A DNA stretch of 64,000 nt, taken from Paenibacillus glycinis (GTDB lineage: Bacteria; Bacillota; Bacilli; Paenibacillales; Paenibacillaceae). The DNA lies in the NCBI RefSeq assembly GCF_009909185.1, contig NZ_JAAAMV010000005.1, positions 1-64,000 on the forward strand, written 5' to 3'. The notes beneath the pieces are model-generated. The model made no database searches, was not told the DNA's origin, and worked only from the letters and a program-made list of their open reading frames with translations. The position numbers and the translations under genes were made by a program. Shown here in pieces: positions 51,881 through 60,683 of this stretch. Positions within the stretch are counted from its first letter, which is position 1; every line of letters starts with the position of its first letter.

Positions 51881-53269
51881 ATGAAAATATTAGTTACGGG
51901 CGGGTATGGTTTTATCGGTTCTTTCGTTGCGGAGAAATTCGCCAATGAAGGGCATGAAGTCATTATTATCGACAATCTCGTATCCGGAAACGTGAAAAAC
52001 TGCAGCTTCCGGCATATTTCGTATATCGCCGACGTCGAAAGCCCCATATGCGAAACCATATTCCAAAATCACAAGGTCGACGTTATCGTACATCTGGCGG
52101 CGCAAGTGAATGTCGTCACTTCGATGGAAAATCCGTACGCCGATACGAAATCCAACATTCTCGGCCTTACCAACATCCTGCAGCTGGCGGCAAAATACAA
52201 GATATCCAAGCTCGTATTCGCTTCTTCCGCCGCCGTCTACGGCCTGAACGAAAATATTCCGTTATCCGAAGACGTGCCGTGCCAGCCCGTCTCTCCATAC
52301 GGCATCAATAAATTGCTTGGCGAATACTATTGCGAGAAATGGAGCGAAATCTATCAATTAAACACGCTTTGCTTCAGATTCGCCAATGTGTACGGCCCAA
52401 GGCAGGGATCGATCGGGGAAGGGGGGGTCATTTCGATTTTCATGGAACGCCTTCGCGACGGCAAGGAGTTGTTCGTCTACGGCACTGGCGAGCAGACGCG
52501 GGATTTTATCTACGTGGAGGACGTCGCCGATGCCATTTACCGGGCTTGCCAGTCGAATGCGACCGGCGTCATGAATCTGTCGACCAATACGGAAAGTTCC
52601 GTGAATCAATTGATCGCTATCCTTTCCGGTCTCCAGCCTATCGCTTCCGTTACATATACGGCGCCTCGCATAGGCGATATCGACCGCTCGACGCTCGATA
52701 ATTCGCTTGTTAAAACTTCGTTGGATTGGGAGCCGCAATTCAATCTGACCGACGGACTCAATCGGACCTATGCATGGTTTGCAAACGCAACGCCCGTTCC
52801 GCAAAAAGGGCATGGAAACGCGAAAGAAACAACGCTGCTGGACGAGGCCTCCATTCAAAACGACCTCATCAACAGTTCCCTCTCCCGCAACATCCGCAGC
52901 CTGTATTTGAGTCAAGGCACTAACTATTTGGAAGGCGTTCCGGTATTGAAGCCCGATGTTTTTCATGCCGTCATCCGGTCCAGGGAGCGCGCGAAACAAA
53001 AGTTCAATACGGCGTTTTCGCTCTTGTCGCTCGACAGTCAAATCATGAACAGCCCTAGTCTGTTGGAGAACGTCAATAACCTGCTGCGCGATTCGGATTA
53101 TCTCGGTCTGACGGAAGACGGCAGATTATTTATTTTGTTATCGAACGCGACCGTCTACGATGCGGCTATCGTGGTGGAACGACTTAAATTAAATGGCGTT
53201 GCTTCGCAAGTACTGACCGAGGAAGATCGCTATTACGCAAAACTCGTTCATGAATACGCGTTGCAATAG
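51881..53269 (+). CDS. GalE-like epimerase fused to a degenerate GGDEF-like domain
   Basis: 462 residues. Residues 1-305 form an extended SDR: TGGYGFIG (7-14), SSAAVYG (115-121), and the YxxxK pair Y140/K144, with VYGPRQG and TRDFIYVEDVADA; it is a UDP-sugar 4-epimerase or dehydratase relative. After a linker, residues about 345-455 resemble a degenerate GGDEF domain: FSLLSLDSQIM, then RDSDYLG with an RxxD at 403-406, followed by EDGRLFILL where GGDEF would stand (signature lost). RxxD is the inhibitory-site motif that binds cyclic di-GMP. Catalytic cyclase activity is therefore unlikely, but ligand binding possible. Confidence is high for the SDR, moderate for the C-terminal domain. Confidence 0.8.
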   Translation: MKILVTGGYGFIGSFVAEKFANEGHEVIIIDNLVSGNVKNCSFRHISYIADVESPICETIFQNHKVDVIVHLAAQVNVVTSMENPYADTKSNILGLTNILQLAAKYKISKLVFASSAAVYGLNENIPLSEDVPCQPVSPYGINKLLGEYYCEKWSEIYQLNTLCFRFANVYGPRQGSIGEGGVISIFMERLRDGKELFVYGTGEQTRDFIYVEDVADAIYRACQSNATGVMNLSTNTESSVNQLIAILSGLQPIASVTYTAPRIGDIDRSTLDNSLVKTSLDWEPQFNLTDGLNRTYAWFANATPVPQKGHGNAKETTLLDEASIQNDLINSSLSRNIRSLYLSQGTNYLEGVPVLKPDVFHAVIRSRERAKQKFNTAFSLLSLDSQIMNSPSLLENVNNLLRDSDYLGLTEDGRLFILLSNATVYDAAIVVERLKLNGVASQVLTEEDRYYAKLVHEYALQ

Positions 53270-53283
53270 CTGAGACGACACCG

Positions 53284-53326
53284 AAAAACGCCTCGTACCT
53301 CCAGATGGCAGGTACGGGGCGTTTTT
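53284..53326. terminator. Terminator between the epimerase and the HAD gene
   Basis: AAAAACGCCTCGTACCT pairs with AGGTACGGGGCGTTTTT (17 bp, one G-U) around a 9-base loop, ending with a T run. Serves both converging genes. Confidence 0.93.
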
Positions 53327-53334
53327 TCATCGCT

Positions 53335-54072
53335 TCAGCGCATCAACAGCTCCCGCAGCTCCGCGTAACTGCTCGCCTCGAACGTCGGCTCGTGCGCCGA
53401 CTCGCGTTCCGCCCGGCGGTGGTTGAACCAGACGACGCGCCAGCCGGCCTCGAGGGCGCCGACCACGTCGTTGCGCCAAGAATCGCCGACATAGACGCTG
53501 TTCTCAGGCAGCGTGCCCGTCAGCTCGTTGGCATGCCGGAAGACGCGAGCGTCCGGCTTGTCCCAGCCAAGCGAGCCGGAGATGAGCTGCCGTTCCCGCG
53601 GAATCAGCTCGTCCAGCCGCATCGCTTCGATCTTGCTTCGCTGGTGCCGCGGCGCGCCGTTCGTGATCAGGCCGACGACCCAGCCTGCGCGCGCCAGCTC
53701 TTCCAGCAGCTCGCGCGCGCCGTCGAACATCGCGATGTCGTACTGGCAGCCGATGTAGGCGGCCTGCATCGCTTCCGCCTGCGCGTCGGTCAGCGGGATG
53801 CCGAATTCGGCCAGCGTCAGTTGGAAACGGCGCATCCGCATGTAATCCGTCGCCGCTCCCGCTTCCATGGCGCCCGCGCCGCCGAGCTCGAGCGACAGCA
53901 TGTCGCTATGGTAGCGAAGGCGCAGATAGGCCGCCGCGAACGGAAAGTCCCCCAAGGCGCGCTGTCCGCCCGCCGCTTGTTCCACCGCCTTGCGGAACGG
54001 AATCAAATGATCGTACAGCGTGTCGTCCACGTCGAAAAACACGGCCCGTCGCGCCTCTTCTCGTCTCATCAT
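53335..54072 (-). CDS. HAD-family hydrolase (subfamily IA)
   Basis: 245 residues: motif I FFDVDDTLYD (D14 nucleophile region), a helical cap (about 25-105), motif II ITNGA, motif III K in LGWDKPDARVF and motif IV GDSWRNDVVGA. Members are magnesium-dependent phosphatases of sugar phosphates, nucleotides or phosphoglycolate. The substrate is not predictable. GGGAGAT precedes the ATG. Independent of the exopolysaccharide genes because of the terminator at 53284. Confidence 0.92.
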   Translation of the reverse strand: MMRREEARRAVFFDVDDTLYDHLIPFRKAVEQAAGGQRALGDFPFAAAYLRLRYHSDMLSLELGGAGAMEAGAATDYMRMRRFQLTLAEFGIPLTDAQAEAMQAAYIGCQYDIAMFDGARELLEELARAGWVVGLITNGAPRHQRSKIEAMRLDELIPRERQLISGSLGWDKPDARVFRHANELTGTLPENSVYVGDSWRNDVVGALEAGWRVVWFNHRRAERESAHEPTFEASSYAELRELLMR

Positions 54073-54226
54073 GCTGCATCTCCCGCGTATGGATTCGGAT
54101 CGTTATGGTCCCGTTGGTAGCTTCTCGGTCGTTTCCCTATCCACTATACGGCATCGGGAGGACTTCAACAATAATGCCCGCGGCAAGATCGGATCGAAGA
54201 AAGCTCCTGCCAACAGCCCGGTTCCT

Positions 54227-55078
54227 TTACTCAGTCCACGCTTCCGCCTCGAGCTTCCGCTCGATCCGCTTGATGCGATCGATCGCCTGCTCGGTGTAGG
54301 CCTCGAAGAAGACCTGGCCGCCGCCGCGCCGCATGACGCCGAACGGGTCGGCGGCGGCCGGCAGCAGCTCGAAGGTCAGGTAGCCTTTGTAACCGACGTC
54401 GTGCAGCGCGCGCAGGATCGGCTCGAAATCGGTATGGCCTTCGCCCGGTGCCGCCCGGTTGCTGTCCGCCAGGTGAAAATGAATCAACGCGGCGCCGTTT
54501 TGCCGGATCGCCTGCGACATATCGGCCTCGTCGATGTTCATATGGAACGTATCGCCCATGATGCCGACATTCGGGAGGCCGACATCGCGGCGCATGGCCT
54601 CGGCTTGGTCCAACCGGTTCAGCATATACGACTCGAATCGGTTCCACGCTTCGATGCACACGTTGACGCCGAGCGAAGCCGCATGCTCGGCTCCGGCGCG
54701 GATGCCCTCGACCGCCCACTTCCACTCGTCCTCGCGGCTGCCCAGCTCCCGGATGCGCATATTAGCCACGGGGGCGGCGATGATCGTCGGCGCGCCGACT
54801 TCGGCGGCCATTTCCGCCACGGACTTCATGTACGCGACGGCTCGCGCCCGCATGGCGGCGTCCGGGTGACCCAGATCCCGCTCCGCGCTATAGATCGAAC
54901 AGATCGACGAGACCTCCAGCCCGTAATCCGCGGTCAAGGCTCTCACCTGGCCGAAATCGCATTGGTCCGGCTCGCCGACGAGCTCGATCGCATCGTAGCC
55001 GAAGCGCGCTAGCCGTTCTGCGCTCGCACGTAAATCTTCGCCGTGATAAACGAGCGAATTATAGCTGTATTTGAACAT
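54227..55078 (-). CDS. Sugar phosphate isomerase/epimerase (AP endonuclease 2-like TIM barrel)
   Basis: 283 residues of the xylose isomerase-like TIM barrel. Metal ligands are in the pattern E (IEAWNRFES), D (GDTFHMNIDE), H (HFHLADSNRAAPG) and E near the end (FELLPAA). Resembles ketose 3-epimerases and inositol-type isomerases. AGGAGGT precedes the ATG. The flanking AraC regulator and alpha-galactosidase suggest a role in sugar use, but they are transcribed apart. Confidence 0.9.
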   Translation of the reverse strand: MFKYSYNSLVYHGEDLRASAERLARFGYDAIELVGEPDQCDFGQVRALTADYGLEVSSICSIYSAERDLGHPDAAMRARAVAYMKSVAEMAAEVGAPTIIAAPVANMRIRELGSREDEWKWAVEGIRAGAEHAASLGVNVCIEAWNRFESYMLNRLDQAEAMRRDVGLPNVGIMGDTFHMNIDEADMSQAIRQNGAALIHFHLADSNRAAPGEGHTDFEPILRALHDVGYKGYLTFELLPAAADPFGVMRRGGGQVFFEAYTEQAIDRIKRIERKLEAEAWTE

Positions 55079-55233
55079 GCTGTCTTGTACCTCCTACTGG
55101 CCGCCGCGAAAATGAAACTTCCATTGCCGCAACGATCGCCATCCAAATCGTTAATGCCTTAAAGGATTCTCCAGCATGCGACGATTTCCCTGCCGAGCGA
55201 GGAAGCGAACGGACTGCGGCTTGCCGCCTCCGC

Positions 55234-56142
55234 TCACTCCAGCTCCAGCGGCGTCAAATACACCGTCTCCCCCGCGCGCTGCTTGCGGAACGCGCCCGGC
55301 GTCGTGCCCGTCCACTTGACGAACTGCCGAATGAAGCTCTGCACGTTGTCGTAGCCGATGCGCCGCGCGACCTCCTCCACGGCATGCTCGCCGCCCGTGA
55401 GCAGATGCATCGCTTCCTGCTGGCGCAGCACGGCCAGATACTCGCGCGGCGAGAGGCTGTACGCGTCGCGGAAGACGCGGTAGCAGTGACGCCGGCTGAA
55501 GCCGAGCTGTTCCGCCAGCGCTTCCATCCAGCCTGCGGCGATCGCTTCTTCGGCATGGCGGTCCGCGACGAGCGATTCGATCGCTTTCGCGATCCGGATC
55601 GGCAGCACGTCGGCGCTCGCGCCGGGTCCCTCCTGCGCGGCGATGTAGGATTCGAGCAGATCCATGATCGTGTAGACGCTGCGGAACAGCTTGGATTTCG
55701 GCGCGTCTCCTTCCTCCGCCAGCTGCAGGATGCGCTTCATTTCCGGCAGCAGCAGCCGATTCAGCTCATGCTCCGGCGTCAGCAGGAGCAGTTTTGCGCG
55801 GTTCAGCAGGTTCAGGAACACCGGATCGTCGATCTGCACGTGCATGACGAAGAATCGGAACGGTCCCGCCGCCCGATAAGCATGCAGCATCATGGGCGGC
55901 ACCAGGATCAGATGATCCTTGCCCTGCCTGTAGGAGGCGCCGCCGACCTCGGCCAGCTGCGTGCCCTCGAGCACCAGATTCAGCTCGAACATCATGTGGT
56001 GCAGATGCCTGCGACAAAACCAGCCGTCCGGGACCGCCCCCGCCTGCGCCCCGTAGAAATAGGCCTCTGATTTGCGGTTCGGAAAATGCTTCAGTTCCGC
56101 GGCCGCGTCGCTCGCTTCCGTATTGCCCCTGTTGTCCCCCAT
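55234..56142 (-). CDS. AraC-family regulator with cupin sensor
   Basis: 302 residues: an N-terminal cupin (about 25-120, RRHLHHMMFELNLVLEG and HLILVPPMMLHAYR) and a C-terminal pair of helix-turn-helices (about 200-298, with LAEQLGFSRRHCYRVFRDAYSLSPREYL and VEEVARRIGYDNVQSFIRQFVKWTGTTPGAFRK). Cupin-AraC proteins sense a sugar and activate nearby glycoside genes. It is divergent from the GH36 gene with a 148-base gap, so that is the likely target. The ribosome site upstream of ATG 56142 is poor, so the start is tentative. Confidence 0.9.
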   Translation of the reverse strand: MGDNRGNTEASDAAAELKHFPNRKSEAYFYGAQAGAVPDGWFCRRHLHHMMFELNLVLEGTQLAEVGGASYRQGKDHLILVPPMMLHAYRAAGPFRFFVMHVQIDDPVFLNLLNRAKLLLLTPEHELNRLLLPEMKRILQLAEEGDAPKSKLFRSVYTIMDLLESYIAAQEGPGASADVLPIRIAKAIESLVADRHAEEAIAAGWMEALAEQLGFSRRHCYRVFRDAYSLSPREYLAVLRQQEAMHLLTGGEHAVEEVARRIGYDNVQSFIRQFVKWTGTTPGAFRKQRAGETVYLTPLELE

Positions 56143-56221
56143 GGCCCATGCACCCGTCCTTCGCTTCCGCCCGATGTCTCAGTTGGTTCATTATTCATGC
56201 CGTGAACGACCCGGCTTGTTA

Positions 56222-56250
56222 TTCATTGCGGCCGCGCCCTCGTCTATACT
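56222..56250 (+). promoter_or_regulatory. Weak candidate promoter of the GH36 gene
   Basis: TTCATT (56222-56227) and TATACT (56245-56250), 17-base spacer. The -35 matches at only three positions, typical of an activator-dependent promoter such as AraC would serve. Confidence 0.35.
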
Positions 56251-56290
56251 GAAGTCAATGTCATTGTCCCATTATAGAGGAGGAAGCGCG

Positions 56291-57901
56291 ATGGAAGCTA
56301 GGTTTCATGTAGGCGCGCCGGACGGCGCGATGGTTCGGACGGAGGAAGGATGGCGCCAGCTGTCGGGCGGAGCGGCAGGGAGTTGGAGCGCGAAGGGCAT
56401 TTCGGTCGCGTTGAACGCCGCGGGCGTCGGATTCGCGCTGGAGCTGGAGGCGCCGGACGACGCCGTCCGCCTGATCAAGCTTCGCTGGAAGATCAAGCAA
56501 GAAGGCCGGCCGCTCATCCTGGGCGATCACTGGGAGCGCGGATACGGCGAGCTGGAATGGCGCGGCATCGTGCCGGAGCGCGTCCTGCCGTGGTATTTCC
56601 TGCGCCATGACGGCGGCCGGACGGCGGGCTTCGGCGTGAAAACCGGCCCGAACGCGTTCTGCTTCTGGCAGCTCGACGCCGACGGCATCACGTTCACCGC
56701 CGACGTGACGAGCGGCAGCGAGGGCGTCCGGCTCGGCGCGCGCAGGCTGCGGGTCGCCGAGCTGCTGCACGATCCCGGTCTGGAAGGCGACTCGCCGTTC
56801 GCCGCGGCGCAGCGCTTCTGCCGGCTGATGTGCGACAACCCCGTCATGCCGAAGCAGCCGGTCTACGGCGGCAACAACTGGTACTACGCGTACGGCAACA
56901 GCTCCCACGAGGAAATATTGGCGGATTCGCGGTTCATGTCGTCCCTGTCCGCGCACAAGACGAACCGGCCGTACATGGTCATCGACGACGGCTGGCAGCT
57001 TGTGAGCGGCGGCGGCGCGTGCAACGGCGGACCGTGGGTCGGCAACGCCAAGTTCCCGGACATGGAACGGCTGATCGGCGAGATGAAGGAAGCCGGCGTC
57101 AAGCCCGGCATCTGGTCCCGGCCGCTGCTGACGGCGGAAGAAGTGCCGGCGGAGTGGATTCGCTATGCCGCGAGCGGCGGACAAGTGCTCGATCCCAGCC
57201 AGCCGGACGTGCTGCAGCATATTCGCGAATCGGTCGAACGGATGGCGGGCTGGGGCATCGACTTGCTGAAGCACGACTTTACCTCGTACGACCTGCTCGG
57301 CCAATGGGGCATGACGATGAAATCCAAGCCTAACGCCCTGCGGCAATCGTTCCGCGACGGGTCGCGGACGACGGCCGAAATTACGCTGGACCTGTACCGC
57401 ACGATCGCGGAAGCGTCGGGACAAGCCGCCATCATCGGCTGCAATACGTTCAGCCATCTATCCGCGGGCTTGTTCGAGATTCAGCGGACCGGCGACGATA
57501 CGAGCGGCAGATGGTGGGAACGGACGCGCTACATGGGCGTGAACACGCTGGCGTTCCGCATGCCGCAGCACGGAACGTTCTACAGCCATGACGCCGACTG
57601 CCTCGGCTTGACGGCGGACGTGCCGTGGACGCTCAACGAACAATGGCTGCGCCTGCTGGCCGCAAGCGGCACCCCGCTGTTCGTCTCGGCCGATCCGGCC
57701 ATCGTGACGAAGGAGCAAGAACTGGCGATCCGACGCGCGTTCGAGCTGGCCGCGGAGGCGCTCCCGGTCGGGGAACCGCTCGATTGGCTGCATAACACCT
57801 GCCCAAGCCGATGGAAACTGAACGGCGAGGAGACCGTCTTCGAATGGAACGACGTGAACGCCGAATTATTGGAGGAGAAGGATAACGGCTGGTGGCTGTG
57901 A
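56291..57901 (+). CDS. Alpha-galactosidase-like glycoside hydrolase (GH36 type)
   Basis: 536 residues from ATG 56291, behind GAGGAGGAAG; the open frame extends upstream to 56072 but without a ribosome site. The N-terminal beta domain (about 1-170) is followed by a TIM barrel with YMVIDDGWQ, GIWSRPLL, the predicted nucleophile D329 in LLKHDFTSYD and acid/base D402 or D403 in RTGDDTSGRWW. No signal peptide, so the enzyme is intracellular. GH36 acts on alpha-galactosides, alpha-N-acetylgalactosaminides or raffinose-type sugars; the exact sugar is not certain. Confidence 0.88.
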   Translation: MEARFHVGAPDGAMVRTEEGWRQLSGGAAGSWSAKGISVALNAAGVGFALELEAPDDAVRLIKLRWKIKQEGRPLILGDHWERGYGELEWRGIVPERVLPWYFLRHDGGRTAGFGVKTGPNAFCFWQLDADGITFTADVTSGSEGVRLGARRLRVAELLHDPGLEGDSPFAAAQRFCRLMCDNPVMPKQPVYGGNNWYYAYGNSSHEEILADSRFMSSLSAHKTNRPYMVIDDGWQLVSGGGACNGGPWVGNAKFPDMERLIGEMKEAGVKPGIWSRPLLTAEEVPAEWIRYAASGGQVLDPSQPDVLQHIRESVERMAGWGIDLLKHDFTSYDLLGQWGMTMKSKPNALRQSFRDGSRTTAEITLDLYRTIAEASGQAAIIGCNTFSHLSAGLFEIQRTGDDTSGRWWERTRYMGVNTLAFRMPQHGTFYSHDADCLGLTADVPWTLNEQWLRLLAASGTPLFVSADPAIVTKEQELAIRRAFELAAEALPVGEPLDWLHNTCPSRWKLNGEETVFEWNDVNAELLEEKDNGWWL

Positions 57902-57922
57902 GCCACAGCCGAAACGTAGTGC

Positions 57923-57970
57923 GGGCTGCCTCCGTCGTCATCGTGAAGATGACGGCCGGGCAGCCTTTTT
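57923..57970 (+). terminator. Terminator of the GH36 gene
   Basis: GGGCTGCC (57923-57930) pairs with GGGCAGCC (57958-57965), with an inner CCGTCGTCATC/GATGACGG helix, followed by five T. Confidence 0.9.
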
Positions 57971-58241
57971 CGGTCGAGCAAGGAAGCTTCACCCGACGTG
58001 TACGGCGATATCGCGTTCATCCGCTTTCTTCCGCCTTCGCGGGATTCGCGGCCATCGCGGTCATTGCGGCCATCGCGGCCGTTGCCGCGTCATCTGCTTC
58101 CGATCGTCACGAGCGACGCGCGGACGCCGGACGCCGAATCAAGGCCCGCTTCGCTATAGCTGCTGGAAACGCTCGCAAAACACCCTCAAAGCCGCCTCCA
58201 TTATTCGGCATGAACGCTAGACGTCCGCAACGGCGCCGCCC

Positions 58242-59099
58242 TTAGCGCGTGTATCTGGGCATCGGCCCGCTCCGCAACCGCTTGTTGATCATATCGCCCA
58301 TCCACAAGGTCAAGAACATGGTCACGACGCGGTACGCGTAATCCCACCACCCCTTGCTCGCCAGGACGCCGGAGGCGTCAAGCAGCATGTCGATAATCAG
58401 TACGGCCACGGTGCCGACGACATAAAGCGACCACCTTCGGCTCGTTCTTCGGCATAACAACCAAGTGAAAATAATACTCAAGACCACGCAATAGGACGAC
58501 GAGAACGCAATGTTGTCGTGCGACTGATCCGCGAACCAGCGGACGCCGTAGGTCCTGCCGTGAAGCAGGATGATCTCGAGCGCCTGAGGCGAGGTCATCG
58601 CCCATAAAATCAAATACAGCGTCAAGGCATGGGCCGCCCCGCGCAGCGGACGCATAATCCTGCCGAACCAATACTTTGCCGCCCAGAAGTAAACCACCAG
58701 TCCGATCGCCGTATAGACGGTACGCCACCAGTAATGTTCGTAAATGCCGATGCGCAGAAACAGATACTCGACGCCCGACATCGCCGCGATAGCCAGGATG
58801 ATCGGAACCCAGCCCATGCGAAGCACGGCAAGAAATACCGCCACCGCTGGCAGGATCAACGCATTGGATACGATTGCGCCCGCAAGGCTGTCGTAATAAC
58901 CGTCTTCCCGGATCAGCTTCGGTTCGTACGCGTAGCACTCGAACAATATGAAAATCACGAATTCGATCGTGTACCCGAGGCCGCTCATGCCCAAATACAG
59001 CAGCAAGCTGCGCTTGTTGCCGGTTCTAAGCACCGTAAAAACGAGCAGCGCCACGCTGATGACGATCAACCCTATGTACCACGCCGAATGGTCATTCAT
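58242..59099 (-). CDS. Multi-spanning membrane protein of unknown function
   Basis: About 285 residues from ATG 59099 (GGGAGGAA upstream); a longer open frame starts at 59144. Seven to eight hydrophobic segments, with charged turns such as YEPKLIREDG, HGRTYGVRWFADQSHDN and RRTSRRW between them. The last segment is followed by GDMINKRLRSGP. I recognise no family. It neighbours the alpha/beta hydrolase gene divergently (185 bases). Confidence 0.75.
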   Translation of the reverse strand: MNDHSAWYIGLIVISVALLVFTVLRTGNKRSLLLYLGMSGLGYTIEFVIFILFECYAYEPKLIREDGYYDSLAGAIVSNALILPAVAVFLAVLRMGWVPIILAIAAMSGVEYLFLRIGIYEHYWWRTVYTAIGLVVYFWAAKYWFGRIMRPLRGAAHALTLYLILWAMTSPQALEIILLHGRTYGVRWFADQSHDNIAFSSSYCVVLSIIFTWLLCRRTSRRWSLYVVGTVAVLIIDMLLDASGVLASKGWWDYAYRVVTMFLTLWMGDMINKRLRSGPMPRYTR

Positions 59100-59284
59100 G
59101 CCGCTATTCCTCCCGCCTGTTGCGAGTGTATTTATTTTACTCAAACGGCGGGAAATTAAACGCTACGCGAGGCAATCTCCGGCGCCTTGCGCATGCCGAC
59201 TAGCGAATTGCCGTCCGGCAGCGCAAAATCGCGCGCATGCCGTCATTTCGCGTCTAACGCCGTCATCCCCCCGAATAGGAATAA

Positions 59285-60178
59285 GTGAGCGGCCAGATGA
59301 GTATGGGGGGCGGAGCAATGCGGATCGCGGTCGGAATCGTGCACGGGATCGGACAGCAAACGGGGGATTTTCACGCGGAAATCGCCGAAAAGCTGCAGGA
59401 GGCCATGGCCAAACTCAATCCGAGGGTCAGGCTTGTCGTGGAAGGCATCTACTGGGGAGATATCACGGACTCGCTGGAGCGGAAGCTGTGGGAACGGACG
59501 GCGGCGAACAAGCTGCGCTGGAACGAGACGTTGAAGCTGCGCTCGTTCGTCGTCAATTATTTGGGCGACGCCATCGCATATCAAGCGATACCGAAGGAGG
59601 ACGATCCTTGTCCGCACGATTATATTTACGACGACATCCACGCGCGGTACGCGCAGCAGCTCCAGCGGCTTGCGGTCCGGGCCGGGGACAACGCGCCGCT
59701 GTGCATCATCGCTCACAGCCTCGGAACGATCATCTCGAGCAATTACTTCTATGATCTGCAGTACCGCAAGCTGCGGCCGAAGGCGGCCGAGCTGATCCGC
59801 ACCTGCCGCTCGAAGCTGGTCGCCGGGGAAACGCTGACGCATTTCTACACGCTCGGCAGCCCTATCGCGCTGTGGACGATGCGCTTCGAGCACTTCGGGC
59901 TGCCCATCGCCGTGCCCGCGCCGACGCTGAAGCCGCTCGGCATCGGAGAATGGGTCAATTTCTACGACCGGGACGACATCATCGCCTACCCGCTCAAGGG
60001 ACTGAACGCCGAGTATGACCAAGCCGTCACGGAGGATTGCGAGATTCGCTGTCCGGGTCCGCTCGCCTGGACGCCGGCTTCGCACGGCGGTTACTTCAAG
60101 TCTCGCCCGCTCATCCGGCGCATCGTGCAGTCGCTCGACCGAATGAGCAGGACCATCCCGCGCGGATTGCCGGGTTGA
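59285..60178 (+). CDS. Alpha/beta hydrolase (lipase/esterase-like)
   Basis: 297 residues, with GIVHGIGQQTGDF (oxyanion loop) near residue 18 and the nucleophile elbow IAHSLGTIISSNYF (S about 143), followed by a VNFYDRDDIIAYPL acidic block and SHGGYFKSRP with the histidine. Typical of family 'DUF676/PGAP1-like' hydrolases acting on lipids. GTG 59285 is used since AGGAA precedes it; ATG 59297 and 59318 are alternatives. No signal peptide. Confidence 0.82.
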   Translation: MSGQMSMGGGAMRIAVGIVHGIGQQTGDFHAEIAEKLQEAMAKLNPRVRLVVEGIYWGDITDSLERKLWERTAANKLRWNETLKLRSFVVNYLGDAIAYQAIPKEDDPCPHDYIYDDIHARYAQQLQRLAVRAGDNAPLCIIAHSLGTIISSNYFYDLQYRKLRPKAAELIRTCRSKLVAGETLTHFYTLGSPIALWTMRFEHFGLPIAVPAPTLKPLGIGEWVNFYDRDDIIAYPLKGLNAEYDQAVTEDCEIRCPGPLAWTPASHGGYFKSRPLIRRIVQSLDRMSRTIPRGLPG

Positions 60179-60683
60179 AGCCGCGGACATGCGAAAAAGC
60201 CGTTGCCAGGCCGATGCCGAACGACGCGAGACGACAGAAAGGAAGGGATATTTCACAAGACCGGAAGACATACTTCAGGCGTAGGAATCTGCGACAGGTT
60301 AACAGGATTTGCGAGGTTAAACTCATCGGGGTCAACGGTTGGATCGCGGCAAGCAAGGTACGGGGGAGACGGGGAAATTCGGGGGAAGTTAGCTGCAACG
60401 AGGCTTTTTTGCGATGAAGACGATCTCTTAAGCAGGTTACCGCCGCTTCGGCTGTCAGCCGGCTTGGCCGCTGCGCAGCGAACTCGTCGCGTCATTCGGC
60501 GAGCCCCTTGTATTCACGGCCGTTTGGCCGTTTTACTGATGTCGTTCTTCGCGATCTTCTCTACTAAATTTCATCTTCGCCTGCACCGCGAGAAGACGCT
60601 CGGACCACGCGCTCAGCGCTCGGCTTGCTTGGCTGCGCCTAGTTCCTGCCTTCGCCTCATGCCGATCCGATTAGGCCTGCCGC
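60179..60683. other. Gene-free stretch
   Basis: The open frames here lack ribosome sites and show no recognisable protein. A purine-rich stretch (GGTACGGGGGAGACGGGG) lies near 60357. No terminator or RNA could be supported. Confidence 0.5.

Noticed and set aside
51881-53269. Active diguanylate cyclase
   Set aside because: The GGDEF signature is replaced (EDGRLF), so catalysis is not expected; only a receptor role is proposed.
57971-58241. Open frame with Ala/Val/Ile-rich repeats (GCGGCCATCGCGG motif near 58050)
   Set aside because: Low-complexity sequence without a ribosome site; lies between the GH36 terminator and a convergent gene and looks like non-coding DNA.
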